From assembly GCF_003855395.1 (NCBI RefSeq), contig NZ_CP034015.1, forward strand, positions 1,684,001-1,748,000: 64,000 bases of DNA, given 5' to 3'. Origin of the DNA: Shewanella livingstonensis (GTDB lineage: Bacteria; Pseudomonadota; Gammaproteobacteria; Enterobacterales; Shewanellaceae). Shown here piece by piece: positions 29,809 through 40,426 of this stretch; positions within the stretch are counted from its first letter, which is position 1, and every line of letters begins with the position of its first letter. Both the position numbers and the translations under genes were made by a program. Under the pieces are notes generated by a model. The model had not been told where the DNA came from. It did not search any database and worked only from the letters and a program-made list of their open reading frames with translations.

Positions 29809-30471
29809 ATGAGAAAAAATGATTTTTGCCATTAGCTAATCTAATGATTGATTTTATTTTATTATTTATTTGGTTATTTAATGTTAACTAATGTGTTGAT
29901 TTTAAAGTATTAAAGTTATTTGTTAAATTATTTGTCATTAAATTAATTTATTTAACATCTTTTATCTGTCGATTTATCTACTTTCTATTAACAATGAAGG
30001 TGAATAGGGTGTTTTAAGATGACTTATCGTTAGTCACTTTTTATTCCTAGCAATTGGTTCGTTTTTGTCAATACCTCGAGAGAGGGGGCGATGGTTGTAC
30101 AAGTTTTCTTACAACGAATACCACAAGTTTCTTGTTGAGTTGTGATCCATCTGACATCAAAAGTGTATCAAATAGATACGAGTTCGACGGTAAAGAACTG
30201 ATTTCTTAACTCAAAAAATTATGCATGCAAAAAATCTAATAGTTATCACATTTTTGATTAAAAAATATGATCTACTAAGCTATTATGCCGTAAGATATAG
30301 GGCGTTTAGGACTGGACTTGAAAACACAGGCAAATAGATTAATTTATCATTTTTTACACTTTGGTGAGTTGTCCACTGCTTCAATATTACCGTTTTCAGG
30401 TATAACATCATCATTATGGTAACCGAGTGTTGCTATGTCGTATTTGGTTGTACTGAAGTAAGGAGTCGCCA
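29809..30471. other. AT-rich upstream region of cydABX
   Basis: 663 bases, very AT-rich, with no coding frame. It must hold the cydA promoter and sites for oxygen regulators. GTTA-rich direct repeats near 29873-29935 resemble ArcA sites loosely, but no clean ArcA, FNR or CRP site could be defined by eye. Confidence 0.4.
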
Positions 30472-32028
30472 ATGATTATCGAAGAGGTCGTTGAGCTATC
30501 GCGTTATCAATTTGCGTTTACAGCTATGTACCATTTTCTATTTGTTCCACTTACCCTGGGGTTAGCCTTTATTCTGGCGATTATGGAATCACTGTATGTG
30601 ATGACAAATAATCAGATATATAAAGACATGACTAAATTCTGGGGTAAACTTTTCGGGATTAACTTTGCATTAGGTGTCGCAACGGGTTTAGCAATGGAGT
30701 TCCAGTTTGGTACTAACTGGTCTTACTATTCTCATTATGTAGGTGACATTTTTGGTGCACCTCTGGCGATTGAAGCTTTGATGGCTTTCTTCCTTGAATC
30801 GACCTTAGTCGGGATGTTCTTTTTTGGTTGGGATCGTTTCAGCAAGCGCCAACACTTAGCGGTCACATGGCTTGTCGCCATTGGCTCTAATATGTCTGCA
30901 TTATGGATTTTGATCGCCAACGGTTGGATGCAAAACCCTGTAGGTTCGGTGTTTAACTATGAAACCATGCGCATGGAAATGGTCGACTTTGCTGCCTTGG
31001 TATTTAACCCTGTAGCGCAAGTTAAGTTTGTTCATACCGTTGCTTCTGGCTATGTAGCCGGCGCCATGTTTGTGCTTGCGATTAGCGCGTATTACATATT
31101 AAAAGGTCGTGATTTACCGTTTGCTCGTCGCTCATTTGCGATTGCTGCCAGTTTCGGTTTAGCTTCAATCTTATCGGTTATTGTACTGGGTGATGAATCT
31201 GGCTATGAAGTCGGTGAAGTTCAACGCGTTAAATTAGCTGCAATTGAAGCTGAGTGGCACACAGAGCCTGCTCCAGCAGCCTTTACTGCAATTGGTTTTC
31301 CTAATCAAGAAACCATGCATACAGATTACGCAGTTAAAATACCGTATTTAATGGGGATTATTGCTACACGTTCTTTAGATGAAGAAGTGACTGGCCTTAA
31401 AGATCTTATTAAAGAGCATGAAGTGCGTATTCGTAACGGTATAGTCGCTTATGGATTACTTGAAAAACTGCGCGCAGGTGATGAAACGCCAGAGGTAAGA
31501 GCACAATTTGAAGCAACTAAAGACGATTTAGGCTATGGCTTCTTGCTTAAGCGTTATACCGATAAAGTGGTTGATGCGACTGAAGAGCAAATTATCGCTG
31601 CATCTTATGACTCTATTCCAACGGTAGCACCTATGTTCTGGACCTTCCGTATTATGGTTGGTGCCGGGGTGATTATGTTATTTGTATTTGCCGCTGCCTT
31701 TTGGCAAAGCACACGTCATCAAATCGCTGAGAAAAAATGGGTACTGCGCGCAGCACTTTACAGTTTGCCTTTACCTTGGGTTGCTATTGAATGTGGTTGG
31801 TTTGTGTCAGAGTTTGGTCGCCAACCGTGGACCATCTCAGAAGTATTACCCACCTTTATGTCTGCATCGAGTTTAACGCCTGGCGATTTATGGTTCAGTA
31901 TTATTTCGATTACGGTTTTCTACACTATTCTGTTGGTGATAGAGGCTTACTTGATGTTCAAGTTTGCTCGTCTTGGCCCAAGCAGTCTAAAAACCGGTCG
32001 TTACCATTTTGAAAACCAAGATGCTTAA
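30472..32028 (+). CDS. cydA: Cytochrome bd ubiquinol oxidase subunit I
   Basis: Heme-bearing subunit of the high-affinity quinol oxidase that reduces oxygen to water at the inner membrane. 518 residues. The N-terminus [23 protein letters not shown] carries the His ligand of heme b595. [20 protein letters not shown], the [16 protein letters not shown]-loop region and the long Q-loop insert (about 270-360) match the E. coli-type long form. [12 protein letters not shown] near the C-terminus binds heme. Good ribosome-binding site AAGGAG. Operon with cydB and cydX. Confidence 0.97.
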   Translation: MIIEEVVELSRYQFAFTAMYHFLFVPLTLGLAFILAIMESLYVMTNNQIYKDMTKFWGKLFGINFALGVATGLAMEFQFGTNWSYYSHYVGDIFGAPLAIEALMAFFLESTLVGMFFFGWDRFSKRQHLAVTWLVAIGSNMSALWILIANGWMQNPVGSVFNYETMRMEMVDFAALVFNPVAQVKFVHTVASGYVAGAMFVLAISAYYILKGRDLPFARRSFAIAASFGLASILSVIVLGDESGYEVGEVQRVKLAAIEAEWHTEPAPAAFTAIGFPNQETMHTDYAVKIPYLMGIIATRSLDEEVTGLKDLIKEHEVRIRNGIVAYGLLEKLRAGDETPEVRAQFEATKDDLGYGFLLKRYTDKVVDATEEQIIAASYDSIPTVAPMFWTFRIMVGAGVIMLFVFAAAFWQSTRHQIAEKKWVLRAALYSLPLPWVAIECGWFVSEFGRQPWTISEVLPTFMSASSLTPGDLWFSIISITVFYTILLVIEAYLMFKFARLGPSSLKTGRYHFENQDA

Positions 32029-32043
32029 GCGGAGGACCTGATT

Positions 32044-33183
32044 ATGTTTGATTATGAAGTATTAAGATTTATCTGGTGGGCACTAATTGGTGTGCTACTT
32101 ATTGGTTTTGCTGTTGCTGATGGTTTTGACATGGGCGTGGGTATGCTATTACCCATTATTGGTAAAGACGATACTGAACGCCGTATTATGATTAACACTA
32201 TCGCACCGCACTGGGACGGCAACCAAGTATGGTTGGTTACCGCTGCTGGTGCATTGTTTGCTGCTTGGCCTATGGTGTATGCGGTATCGTTTTCCGGCTT
32301 TTATGTGGCGATGATGCTCGTGTTATTTGCATTGTATTTACGCCCAGTTGGATTTGATTACCGCTCTAAAATTGAAGACCCAAGATGGCGTAAATCATGG
32401 GACTATGCATTATTTGTCGGCAGTTTTGTACCACCATTAATCATTGGTGTAGCATTTGGCAACTTGCTTCAAGGTGTTCCATTTAACTTTGATGAATACT
32501 TGCGTGCGACTTATCATGGTGGATTTTTTGGTTTATTAAATCCGTTTGGTTTATTAGTCGGTCTAGTCAGTGTCACTATGTTTGTTATGCAGGGTGCTTC
32601 ATGGTTACAAATGAAGACCGAAGGCGAGTTAAGGGTACGCAGTGTTAAGGTATCGCAAATTTGTGGCGCTTTATTATTTGTATTCTTTGGTGCAGCAGGC
32701 GTTTGGTTAGCTAATGGTATTGATGGTTTTGTTATTACCTCGACACTCGATCTTGCTGGTCCGTCAAATCCAGCCGTTAAAACAGTTGCGATTGAAGCGG
32801 GTGCTTGGTTAACTAACTATGACAAATACCCTATTACTATGCTGTTTCCAGCATTAGGGTTATTAATGCCAATATTAGTGGTTTTAGCCAGTCGCTTAAA
32901 TCGTTGTGGTTTTGCATTCTTATTTAGTTCACTTGCTGTAGCTGGCGTTATTCTGACTTGTGGTGCTGCAATGTTCCCATTTGTTATGCCTTCGTCATTA
33001 GAGCCTAATATTAGCTTGACCATGTGGGATGCTACCGCGAGTAAAATGACCTTAACAGTGATGACCTTTGTTGCCGCTATCTTTGTACCAACAATACTGT
33101 GTTATACAGCTTGGACTTATTACAAGATGTTTGGCCGTTTAAATCGTGAGTTTATTGAAAACAATAAGACGTCACTTTACTAA
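32044..33183 (+). CDS. cydB: Cytochrome bd ubiquinol oxidase subunit II
   Basis: 379 residues, the same length as E. coli CydB. Multiple membrane helices and typical family segments are present: LIGFAVADGFDMGVGMLLP, HWDGNQVWLVTAAGALFAAWP and YRSKIEDPRWR. It pairs with CydA and has no heme of its own in the usual model. It starts 15 bases after cydA with GGAGG upstream and is followed 17 bases later by cydX. Confidence 0.97.
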   Translation: MFDYEVLRFIWWALIGVLLIGFAVADGFDMGVGMLLPIIGKDDTERRIMINTIAPHWDGNQVWLVTAAGALFAAWPMVYAVSFSGFYVAMMLVLFALYLRPVGFDYRSKIEDPRWRKSWDYALFVGSFVPPLIIGVAFGNLLQGVPFNFDEYLRATYHGGFFGLLNPFGLLVGLVSVTMFVMQGASWLQMKTEGELRVRSVKVSQICGALLFVFFGAAGVWLANGIDGFVITSTLDLAGPSNPAVKTVAIEAGAWLTNYDKYPITMLFPALGLLMPILVVLASRLNRCGFAFLFSSLAVAGVILTCGAAMFPFVMPSSLEPNISLTMWDATASKMTLTVMTFVAAIFVPTILCYTAWTYYKMFGRLNREFIENNKTSLY

Positions 33184-33200
33184 ATTAAGGAGCAACATCT

Positions 33201-33311
33201 ATGTGGTATTTTGCGTGGATTTTAGGGGTATTGTTAGCGTGTTCATTCGGAATTATCAACGCTTTGTGGCTTGAGAATACTGAAAATATGGATCGAAATA
33301 ACGACAACTAG
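33201..33311 (+). CDS. cydX: Cytochrome bd small subunit CydX
   Basis: 36-residue single-helix protein beginning MWYFAWILGVLLACSFGI, with the conserved W-Y-F-x-W-I-L-G and the NALWLE segment of CydX, then a polar tail. CydX stabilises the hemes of the bd oxidase. It is preceded by AAGGAG at 33187-33192 and directly follows cydB. Because of its length it is easily missed by automated gene calling. Confidence 0.94.
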   Translation: MWYFAWILGVLLACSFGIINALWLENTENMDRNNDN

Positions 33312-33330
33312 TCGAGACATCTCTAATAGA

Positions 33331-33362
33331 AAAAACCGCCTTGGTAACAAGGCGGTTTTTTT
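33331..33362 (+). terminator. Terminator after cydABX
   Basis: The 13-bp stem AAAAACCGCCTTG / CAAGGCGGTTTTT has a GTAA loop and is followed by T. Confidence 0.92.
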
Positions 33363-33694
33363 ATTGGCTGTAATCTTCCTGCATTGGCAATGTAGATACT
33401 GTAAAGGAGGTCATCGTAAATTAAATTTCTATTAAACAGCCTGCTAATAAGAATTAAGGTGTTGTGAGAGTAATAACATACCTAGGATTTATGATGAGAC
33501 ATTCATGATACTTGCTAGTCACTCATATTTGGTAGAATGTTCAATTAGCGATTATTGAAGTTTACCTAAGCGATATGATTAATCCAACCAACTCAATTGC
33601 CAGGCTTGGGAATAAGTAATAAATTCAATTGGTTAGGGTTAGTGGCTGGAGCCTAGTTCAGGATGTGAGAAAAGGTAGTTTTTTGATAGTAAAA
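33363..33694. other. Intergenic region, nothing evident
   Basis: 332 bases between the cydABX terminator and the hairpin of the chemoreceptor gene. I see no coding frame with a plausible ribosome-binding site, no repeat and no RNA gene. Confidence 0.4.
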
Positions 33695-33767
33695 AGCCCA
33701 TTTCCGGCCATCAATATCACGCTTGGCTTTAGCAAGATGATATTAAGTGATGACCAGACTATGGGCT
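33695..33767 (-). terminator. Branched terminator of the chemoreceptor gene
   Basis: On the minus strand, outer stem AGCCCAT / ATGGGCT encloses a second stem AATATCA / TGATATT with inner CTTG / CAAG, then TTTTTAC. It starts 12 bases after the stop codon at 33779. Confidence 0.7.
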
Positions 33768-33778
33768 GTGCTTACAAG

Positions 33779-35803
33779 CTATTTATCATCTTTAGCTGAA
33801 CGAAGGTTAAATATACCTATTTGTTGTTTAATACTCACGGCAAGTGCGGTTAATTGCTCTGCGTCTGTCACCGCTTTTGTGGCTCGTTCATCACTATTTT
33901 GCGCCAGTGTCGATATAGTATGTAAGCTGTGTGAGACTTCATCTGCGACGGTGCTTTGTTGTTTGGTAGCACTGGCTATACTGGATGAAAATAATGCCAT
34001 TTCAGCAATATTTTGATTAATCTGACTCAGTTGATTATTGACGGTATCAGCTTGTTCCGCTGAAGATACACCCAATTGCTGGCACTGAACCATTTGTGTA
34101 GAAGTATGATTGACTTGCTGTTGTAATTTATTAATTGTTGAGTTTATTTGACTTAATGAATCTTGTGTTCTTTGCGCCAATGAGCGGACTTCATCAGCCA
34201 CAACCGCAAATCCTCGACCTTGTTCACCCGCTCTAGCCGCTTCAATAGCAGCATTCAGTGCCAGTAAATTAGTTTGGTCAGCTATGCCATTGATGACCTC
34301 CGTAACTTGGCTGATGGCTTGGGTTTCACTGCTCACACTCTCAATATTTTTTTCGCTTTGAATAAGTTGCTCACTCAAGGATTGTAGCTCCATAACCACT
34401 TGAGTTAATTGAGTGTGCCCTTGATGGGATGCACTATCAACTTCTTGTGCTTGTAGGGCTCCTTGACTGGCATTTTGCGCCACATCTTTAATAGAAGATG
34501 ACATCTCTTCAATAGCGGTCGCAATTTGTTCCGTTTGGTTTAGCAGTGCTTTTGCCTCGTGACCATTTAACCTTGATGTTTCTTGACTCAAGTTTGCTTG
34601 GTTTTCTAAGGTGATGACAGATTGCTTTAAGGATTCAATTAATCCGGCTAAATTAGCGGCCATCTTGGTAACACTTACAGTGATACTATCAACTTCATTA
34701 AGACTGTCTTCGGGACATGGGACAAAATTCTGTGAAAGATCTCCTCGGCCCAAATTAGCAATTTGAACCTGTAGAACTTTTAATGGCTTAATTGCTCGAT
34801 TAATAACAATAAAAAGTAAAATAGAAATAAGCACTATACCCAGTACGGCCAATATAGCGTTATTTTTTAGCATTCCAATGCTTTCGTTACTCAATTCACT
34901 TTCGGGTACAAAACCGACCAAAGTCCAATCCCAACCAGGAATATTGACAGAATAAGAATACATGACTTGATTAGAAAGCGAGGTATAAACCCAACTACTT
35001 TTGTCGGTAAGTGCTTTTTCAAGAGATAGCCCATCAAATAATGCTTCACTAAAGGGAGCTTCTGTTTCCAATTTTTGATGAGAAATAACCTGTTTATCTG
35101 CATTGCGGATAATCACATAAGAACCAGATTCTTCGAGCGTCATTTGTTTAAATGAATTTTGTATTTGCTTAACCGATTGAGTGATATCGAAACCAATAAA
35201 AAGGATCGCGATGACTTTGCCACCAGTATCTTTAACGGGTTGATAAACAGTCATGTAATCTTTGCCAAAAAGCTTAGAGTATCCTTCGTACTCTCCACCG
35301 TTAATTAACATCTTGTAACCTAGATGTGTAGAGCCTAAATAGGTACCTAATGCACGGTTACCATCAGCTTTTTTCAGTGAAGTAGCGACACGAACAAAAT
35401 CATCGTTATCACGAGCAAATATTGTTGCGACGCCGCCAGTGAGCTGTGAAAAATGATCGACATTAACGTTTAAATTATTAACTTGATCATTTTCATGAAG
35501 GAGTTCAGGAGTTTTAACACCTGCTACTTGAACCGTGCTTCCTGTTAATGCAAAATCACCTGGATATAAGTTGCGGAGAATATCGGCATTTTGTTTCGCT
35601 AAAAATTGCATGCTGTCGTATTGCAGTTCAATTAAATGAGCATTACTGTGCATTTGTGATTTGACCGCTTCAATCGCTTTATCGCGTAATACAGTGGTTG
35701 CAGATAGATAGGAAAACCAGGACATAGCAGCATAGATAACGATAGATGATAGTACAACTAGAGAGCCTATTTGTTTTGATATAGACCAGTTTTTATAGTT
35801 CAT
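33779..35803 (-). CDS. Methyl-accepting chemotaxis protein with Cache sensor
   Basis: 674 residues. TM1 (about 12-32, [22 protein letters not shown]) and TM2 (about 313-333, [18 protein letters not shown]) enclose a large periplasmic Cache-type ligand-binding domain (GAEYEG-like loops, [24 protein letters not shown]). HAMP (about 334-388) and the signalling domain follow, with hairpin tip [35 protein letters not shown]. The C-terminus ends NLRSAKDDK and lacks a CheR/CheB-binding pentapeptide. It senses an unknown small molecule for flagellar chemotaxis. Single gene with its own terminator. Confidence 0.93.
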   Translation of the reverse strand: MNYKNWSISKQIGSLVVLSSIVIYAAMSWFSYLSATTVLRDKAIEAVKSQMHSNAHLIELQYDSMQFLAKQNADILRNLYPGDFALTGSTVQVAGVKTPELLHENDQVNNLNVNVDHFSQLTGGVATIFARDNDDFVRVATSLKKADGNRALGTYLGSTHLGYKMLINGGEYEGYSKLFGKDYMTVYQPVKDTGGKVIAILFIGFDITQSVKQIQNSFKQMTLEESGSYVIIRNADKQVISHQKLETEAPFSEALFDGLSLEKALTDKSSWVYTSLSNQVMYSYSVNIPGWDWTLVGFVPESELSNESIGMLKNNAILAVLGIVLISILLFIVINRAIKPLKVLQVQIANLGRGDLSQNFVPCPEDSLNEVDSITVSVTKMAANLAGLIESLKQSVITLENQANLSQETSRLNGHEAKALLNQTEQIATAIEEMSSSIKDVAQNASQGALQAQEVDSASHQGHTQLTQVVMELQSLSEQLIQSEKNIESVSSETQAISQVTEVINGIADQTNLLALNAAIEAARAGEQGRGFAVVADEVRSLAQRTQDSLSQINSTINKLQQQVNHTSTQMVQCQQLGVSSAEQADTVNNQLSQINQNIAEMALFSSSIASATKQQSTVADEVSHSLHTISTLAQNSDERATKAVTDAEQLTALAVSIKQQIGIFNLRSAKDDK

Positions 35804-35984
35804 ATGCTTTTCTCATAATTGTTGTGATGATGAATCTATAATTTATGTTCGATCGACATTATTTAATGTACAGGGGGAAATGCACTGATTCATAGTTAGA
35901 AAGCATAAAGTGTACCCATTCTCCATTAAACAGCATAAAAGCTGGGATGAAGAAATATTAACCTTCTATAAATCATGGACTATA

Positions 35985-38900
35985 TTAGGCAGTCGTAAGT
36001 TGTAAGTTAACCTTTTTCTTGGATTTCATCAACAAGGTATACATTACGGGTACCCAAATTAGTGACAGCATGGTTGCCAATAGTGTGCCGCCGGCAATCG
36101 CAATCGCAAACGGTGGCCAAAAGCCGCCTCCGGCGATAATTAGCGGTAAAAAACCACCTATAGTGGTAATGGTGGTTGAGCCAATATGGCGTCCACAACT
36201 GCTCACAGTGCTAATGATTAGTGTTAAATTACCATCACGCGCTTCGGGAATATCCTCAAGTTCTGCCAAAATAACAATGGCAGCATTTATGGCTAAACCC
36301 ATCAATCCAAGTAGTCCGATAATTACCGTAAACCCAAACGGATAGCCAAATACATACACAGACAACAAGCCTAAACCTGCCGATTGAAATGCACTCAATA
36401 AAATGATGGCGGTTAATCTGAACGAGTTAAACGACAACACTACAGTGGCTAATAGTAAGGTAACGACTAACACCACATTCGACAGTAAATTACCCACAGC
36501 TTCATTACGTTTTGCACTTTCGCCGCCGATTTCAAGATGATACCCCGCAGGAATAGATAAATGGGCAATGGTATCTTTAACGTCGTTCAACACCTGTGCT
36601 GGCAGTACTCCACTAGTAATGTAAGCTTCTATAGTATTCACTCGTTCGCCATTTCTTCGGGGTATTGCACCGCGACTGACGTTGATTTCATTATACGATA
36701 GTGCTGAAAGTGGAATACCTGAACCCGACGGTGAAACTAGATTTATCTCCGCTAAACGCGTCGCTTGTTCTCGGCTGTTATCGCCTAAACGTACGCGAAT
36801 TGGCAATGATTCAGTTTGTTCTAAAATGCTGCCACCAATAATACCGGTCGTTGCCATTTGAATTTGATTGGCAATATCGCTAAGGCTTAAGCCGCTCATT
36901 AAGCTGGCGTCTTCATTCACTTGTAACCACACTTTTGGCGCGCCTGAACTGAGGGTGGCGCGAGTATGGATCACATCAGGTGTGGCAACTAAAATCCCAC
37001 GCACTTGTTCACCCAGTGTTTTTAAGGTATCAAGATTAGGGCCATAAATGCGTAGCTCAACCGGAGCGTTAAAGGGCGGGCCTTGTTCGAGTTTTCGCAC
37101 CAGAATCTGCGCTTGTGGGAACGCTACGTCAAACTCTTTTTGCAGTTGTAAAATTAAGCGATTGGCGGCAGAGAAGTTGGTCACTTTAATCATCGCTTGG
37201 GCATAATTGGTTGCCCCTTGCTGCCGTTGAGTTAAATTGTAATAAAAAGAGGGCGTGTTACCGCCAACAACCCAAGTGGCTGCAACAATATCGTCAATCT
37301 TTTGTAGCTTATTATCAATCAGTTTGACCTGCTCGAGAGTGTTATTAATACTGACATGCGGTGCCAGGTAGACTTCTATTTGGAACATATCACGATCAGA
37401 CGGTGGGAAAAATTGTTCAGTCATTTTGCCCGCAGCAAAAAAACCAGCAACAGGTAATATACCAATAACAATCGCCGTTAGTATTGGTCGGGTTAACGCA
37501 AAGTGGAGGCTGGCAGTATATGCTTGGCTTATTTTGGGAAATGCCATCCCTTGTTGATACCAAGCTGTTGGCTTTTCACTGCGACTAAAACGTCCAGCGA
37601 GGCCTGCTATAATCGTATGAGAAATAAGATACGATCCTAGTAAAGCGAACATCACTGAAATGGCAATACCACCAACGAATTCTCCTGCAGCACCAGGCAT
37701 AAGCACAATAGGTGCGAAAGCTAACATTGTGGTGATGGTTGAGCCTGCAAGCGGCAGCCATAAATGATGCAATGTTTTAGTCACGGCTTCCAGTTTACTC
37801 ATGCCTTGTTGGCGCCGCTGCGCAATGGCATCCACGACCACAATAGCATTATCCACCATAATCCCCAGCGCAACCACTAAACCGGTCACCGACATTTGAT
37901 GAATGGGTAGCCCAGTGTATTTCATGCAGGTGAGAGTAAATAGTGCGGTGAGCGGTAACGATATAGCCACAATCACCGCATTACGCAGGCCTAAGGTTAA
38001 CATTAACACCAGTAAAATAATCACAAACCCTTGCAGTAGATTAATGACCAAGTCGCCTAAGCGGTCACTGGTATAGCTTTGCTGGTCGAATAACCATTGC
38101 ACTTTAATATTGGCAGGCAAATTTACTGAAAAGTCGTCAATGGCTTTACTTACGTGCTGTTGCCACACATCGACTCTATTATTGTTGAGCATGCGCGCAG
38201 ACACTAATACGCCTTGTTGGCTGTCGATTAAGGCAATACTCGACGCTGGCGTTTTAGCTTGGCGAGTAATATTGGCGACATCACCTAAGCGAATAATTTG
38301 ACCATAATCGTCTACTTTGAGCGGTACTTGGCGGATACGGTTTTGTGAATCTAACTCACCAGAAACCTCTACTAAGGCTCTAAACTGGCTGTTATTAACT
38401 TCACCAGCTGAAATTTTGCTGTCGGCATTATTTAAAATAGCCGCGATACTGGCGGGGGTTAAATGCAGTTGACTGATTTTATTACCATCTAATTCAACTA
38501 AAATTTCTTCTTCAGGAGCACCATACAATTTTACAAAGTCAGTACCGCTGAGCAGCCTTAAGCGACTTTGTAATTCTTTGGCGTAACGATTAAGAATATC
38601 GGCTCTTACTGGACTGTCATCGGCCCAAACAAGTCCTAAAATAGCGGTGTTGGCATATCCTAACTGATCATCTAGTACACTGTTTTGTGCCTCTATCGGT
38701 AACAAGGATTTACTGTCGGCAATAAGATCTCGTGCGCGCGACCACACCGGATCAGTCTCTGTTACCGTGTCTTTTAATTCTAGCTGGATAACCGAAATCC
38801 CCGGGCGAGAAGTCGATTGCACCAGCTTTAAGTCTTCTAAGCGGCGTAATTGATTCTCTAACACCTCGGTCACTAACGCTTCAACTCGCTCAGCAGATGC

Positions 38901-39053
38901 ACCAGGGTATTGAGTAATAACAGATGAAAATCGGTTAGTAATATGTGGATCTTCAGTGCGCGGTAGGCTTGAAATCGCACCTAATCCTGCAACAATTAAT
39001 AATGCGATAAATAGACTGGTTAGGCGGCCATTTTCTAAAAAGGCTTTAATCAT
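35985..39053 (-). CDS. RND efflux transporter permease (AcrB/HAE1-like)
   Basis: 1022 residues. It has the twelve-helix RND plan with two large periplasmic loops: TM1 near residues 10-28, the block around 335-490, and 850-1010. TM4 contains GIMVDNAIVVVDAI with the proton-relay Asp. The N-terminal loop carries PGASAERVEALVTEVLE, typical of the family. It exports unknown compounds, powered by the proton gradient. The gene overlaps the upstream membrane-fusion gene by 4 bases (ATGA), so they are coupled. No outer-membrane TolC gene is present here. Regulated in all likelihood by the divergent TetR gene. Confidence 0.94.
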   Translation of the reverse strand: MIKAFLENGRLTSLFIALLIVAGLGAISSLPRTEDPHITNRFSSVITQYPGASAERVEALVTEVLENQLRRLEDLKLVQSTSRPGISVIQLELKDTVTETDPVWSRARDLIADSKSLLPIEAQNSVLDDQLGYANTAILGLVWADDSPVRADILNRYAKELQSRLRLLSGTDFVKLYGAPEEEILVELDGNKISQLHLTPASIAAILNNADSKISAGEVNNSQFRALVEVSGELDSQNRIRQVPLKVDDYGQIIRLGDVANITRQAKTPASSIALIDSQQGVLVSARMLNNNRVDVWQQHVSKAIDDFSVNLPANIKVQWLFDQQSYTSDRLGDLVINLLQGFVIILLVLMLTLGLRNAVIVAISLPLTALFTLTCMKYTGLPIHQMSVTGLVVALGIMVDNAIVVVDAIAQRRQQGMSKLEAVTKTLHHLWLPLAGSTITTMLAFAPIVLMPGAAGEFVGGIAISVMFALLGSYLISHTIIAGLAGRFSRSEKPTAWYQQGMAFPKISQAYTASLHFALTRPILTAIVIGILPVAGFFAAGKMTEQFFPPSDRDMFQIEVYLAPHVSINNTLEQVKLIDNKLQKIDDIVAATWVVGGNTPSFYYNLTQRQQGATNYAQAMIKVTNFSAANRLILQLQKEFDVAFPQAQILVRKLEQGPPFNAPVELRIYGPNLDTLKTLGEQVRGILVATPDVIHTRATLSSGAPKVWLQVNEDASLMSGLSLSDIANQIQMATTGIIGGSILEQTESLPIRVRLGDNSREQATRLAEINLVSPSGSGIPLSALSYNEINVSRGAIPRRNGERVNTIEAYITSGVLPAQVLNDVKDTIAHLSIPAGYHLEIGGESAKRNEAVGNLLSNVVLVVTLLLATVVLSFNSFRLTAIILLSAFQSAGLGLLSVYVFGYPFGFTVIIGLLGLMGLAINAAIVILAELEDIPEARDGNLTLIISTVSSCGRHIGSTTITTIGGFLPLIIAGGGFWPPFAIAIAGGTLLATMLSLIWVPVMYTLLMKSKKKVNLQLTTA

Positions 39054-40171
39054 AATGTCCCCGCTTGCTCAGCCTGAGCGAGAGTTACTTTTTGGTTAAC
39101 CACTAACTTATGTAATCCTTGCGATACGATTAAATCGGTTGGCTTAATAGCACCCTGAATATACGCTTGTTGTTCATTGGTATAGATAATTTCTACATCG
39201 CGACGCTCAATGGTATAAAAACCCTGCTCAGCCTCAACTAAGGCAAACACGTTCCATAATCCGCGTACGCCATCGGTTAATGCCGACATCGGTACCCAAT
39301 AACCAGATGCGGGTACATCTTGTTGATAAGCCAGATAAGCTATTTCACCATTGATAACGTTAGCAGAGTCGGGCAGATTAATACGTAACTGAACCGTACG
39401 ACTAATGGTATTTACTTCGGCACTAATTCCGGCAATGTTAGCGGTAAAGGTTTGTTTACCAACCCGAACATCTACTCGTTGTTGCGCCGTTAATTGCTGA
39501 GCAATATCAATTGGTACCCCAATATAAGCTAAAGGTTGGCTATTACCGACTAAGGTAAAAACCGGACTGCCTAGTGCAATCACTTCACCAACATTATGAA
39601 AGCGTTGACTAATTGTTCCGTTAAAAGGGGCCAGTAATGTCGATTTTTCAATTTTTAAATTGCTGGCACTTAAGCTGGCTTCTATACGTTTTTGATTGGC
39701 TTGTAGGCTAATAACTTGTTGCTGGGTTTCATCAAGCTGCTGCTCAGACACATAGTTTTGTTGCTTCAACTTTTGGGTGCGCGCTAAGGTGCTTTTAGCT
39801 AAATCTATATCGGCTTGGGTTTGTAATAAACTGGCTTGCAGTTGTTGCTGTTCTGCGACTAATAAGTCGGTATCCAGCTGGGCGAGTATTTGGCCTTTAT
39901 TAACCGTATCGCCGCTGTCGACTAAAGTATTATTGAGCTTACCCGCAAGCTCAAAGCCTATGCCGGTGGTATTTGCCGAGCGAATTGTGCCGGTGTAGGT
40001 TTGCATGTGTTGATAGCGGTCTTTTAGCACTAAGGTTTGTGATAATACTGTTTGATAGGCAATCGTTTGCGAATGTTCTTTTACCTCAGAGCCACAACTG
40101 CTTAACACGAGTAAGCTTAAACCTAGCGCCCAGTATCGAATGATTGGGGTGAATGTCTTTGACGCATACAT
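39050..40171 (-). CDS. RND efflux membrane-fusion lipoprotein
   Basis: 373 residues from ATG 40171, chosen because AGGAA precedes it and a lipoprotein signal follows at once (LLVLSSC). An upstream in-frame start at 40249 would add 26 residues unlike a signal. Lipoyl/barrel-sandwich half-motifs (GDTVNKGQILAQLDTD and STLLAPFNGTISQRFHNVGEVI) flank a coiled-coil hairpin (about 105-165), followed by the beta-barrel domain. It links the RND pump to an outer-membrane channel. First gene of the pump operon; two palindromic operators lie upstream. Confidence 0.92.
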   Translation of the reverse strand: MYASKTFTPIIRYWALGLSLLVLSSCGSEVKEHSQTIAYQTVLSQTLVLKDRYQHMQTYTGTIRSANTTGIGFELAGKLNNTLVDSGDTVNKGQILAQLDTDLLVAEQQQLQASLLQTQADIDLAKSTLARTQKLKQQNYVSEQQLDETQQQVISLQANQKRIEASLSASNLKIEKSTLLAPFNGTISQRFHNVGEVIALGSPVFTLVGNSQPLAYIGVPIDIAQQLTAQQRVDVRVGKQTFTANIAGISAEVNTISRTVQLRINLPDSANVINGEIAYLAYQQDVPASGYWVPMSALTDGVRGLWNVFALVEAEQGFYTIERRDVEIIYTNEQQAYIQGAIKPTDLIVSQGLHKLVVNQKVTLAQAEQAGTL

Positions 40172-40288
40172 AAGTTTATTCCTTACAAAGCAAAATATTG
40201 TGTCAATGTGGATTTGTTTTTCAGCAGGCTTTAATGGCAATAAGCTCATACATTAACAGCACACTGCAAAATGTAACTTAATTGTTAA

Positions 40289-40306
40289 TTAGACTCGGTA
40301 GTCTAA
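40289..40306. promoter_or_regulatory. Putative TetR operator 1
   Basis: TTAGACTCGGTAGTCTAA is a perfect palindrome with 7-base arms and a CGGT centre, between the divergent pump operon and the tetR-type gene. It shares half-site TAGACT with operator 2. Confidence 0.7.
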
Positions 40307-40317
40307 TTTTATAAAAC

Positions 40318-40333
40318 TAGACTGTCCAGTCTA
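40318..40333. promoter_or_regulatory. Putative TetR operator 2
   Basis: TAGACTGTCCAGTCTA is a perfect palindrome with 7-base arms and a TC centre. Two sites with a common half-site in a divergent promoter region fit repression of both units by the adjacent regulator. Confidence 0.7.
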
Positions 40334-40426
40334 TTTTTGGTTACTATTGCATTAATGCTGAGTCCTAACACTAAGTCCTAACGTTGAGTCTTGGTGTTGT
40401 TTAATGAGTAAACTTACGGAACAAAC

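Noticed and set aside
29809..30471. Clear FNR, CRP or ArcA sites upstream of cydA
   Set aside because: TGTGATCCATCTGACATCA and GTTA-rich stretches resemble such sites but fail in one half-site or spacing, so no site is annotated.
33380..33470. Small ORF after AAGGAGG near 33402
   Set aside because: Only an ATT codon follows at proper spacing and the frame closes after about 16 codons.
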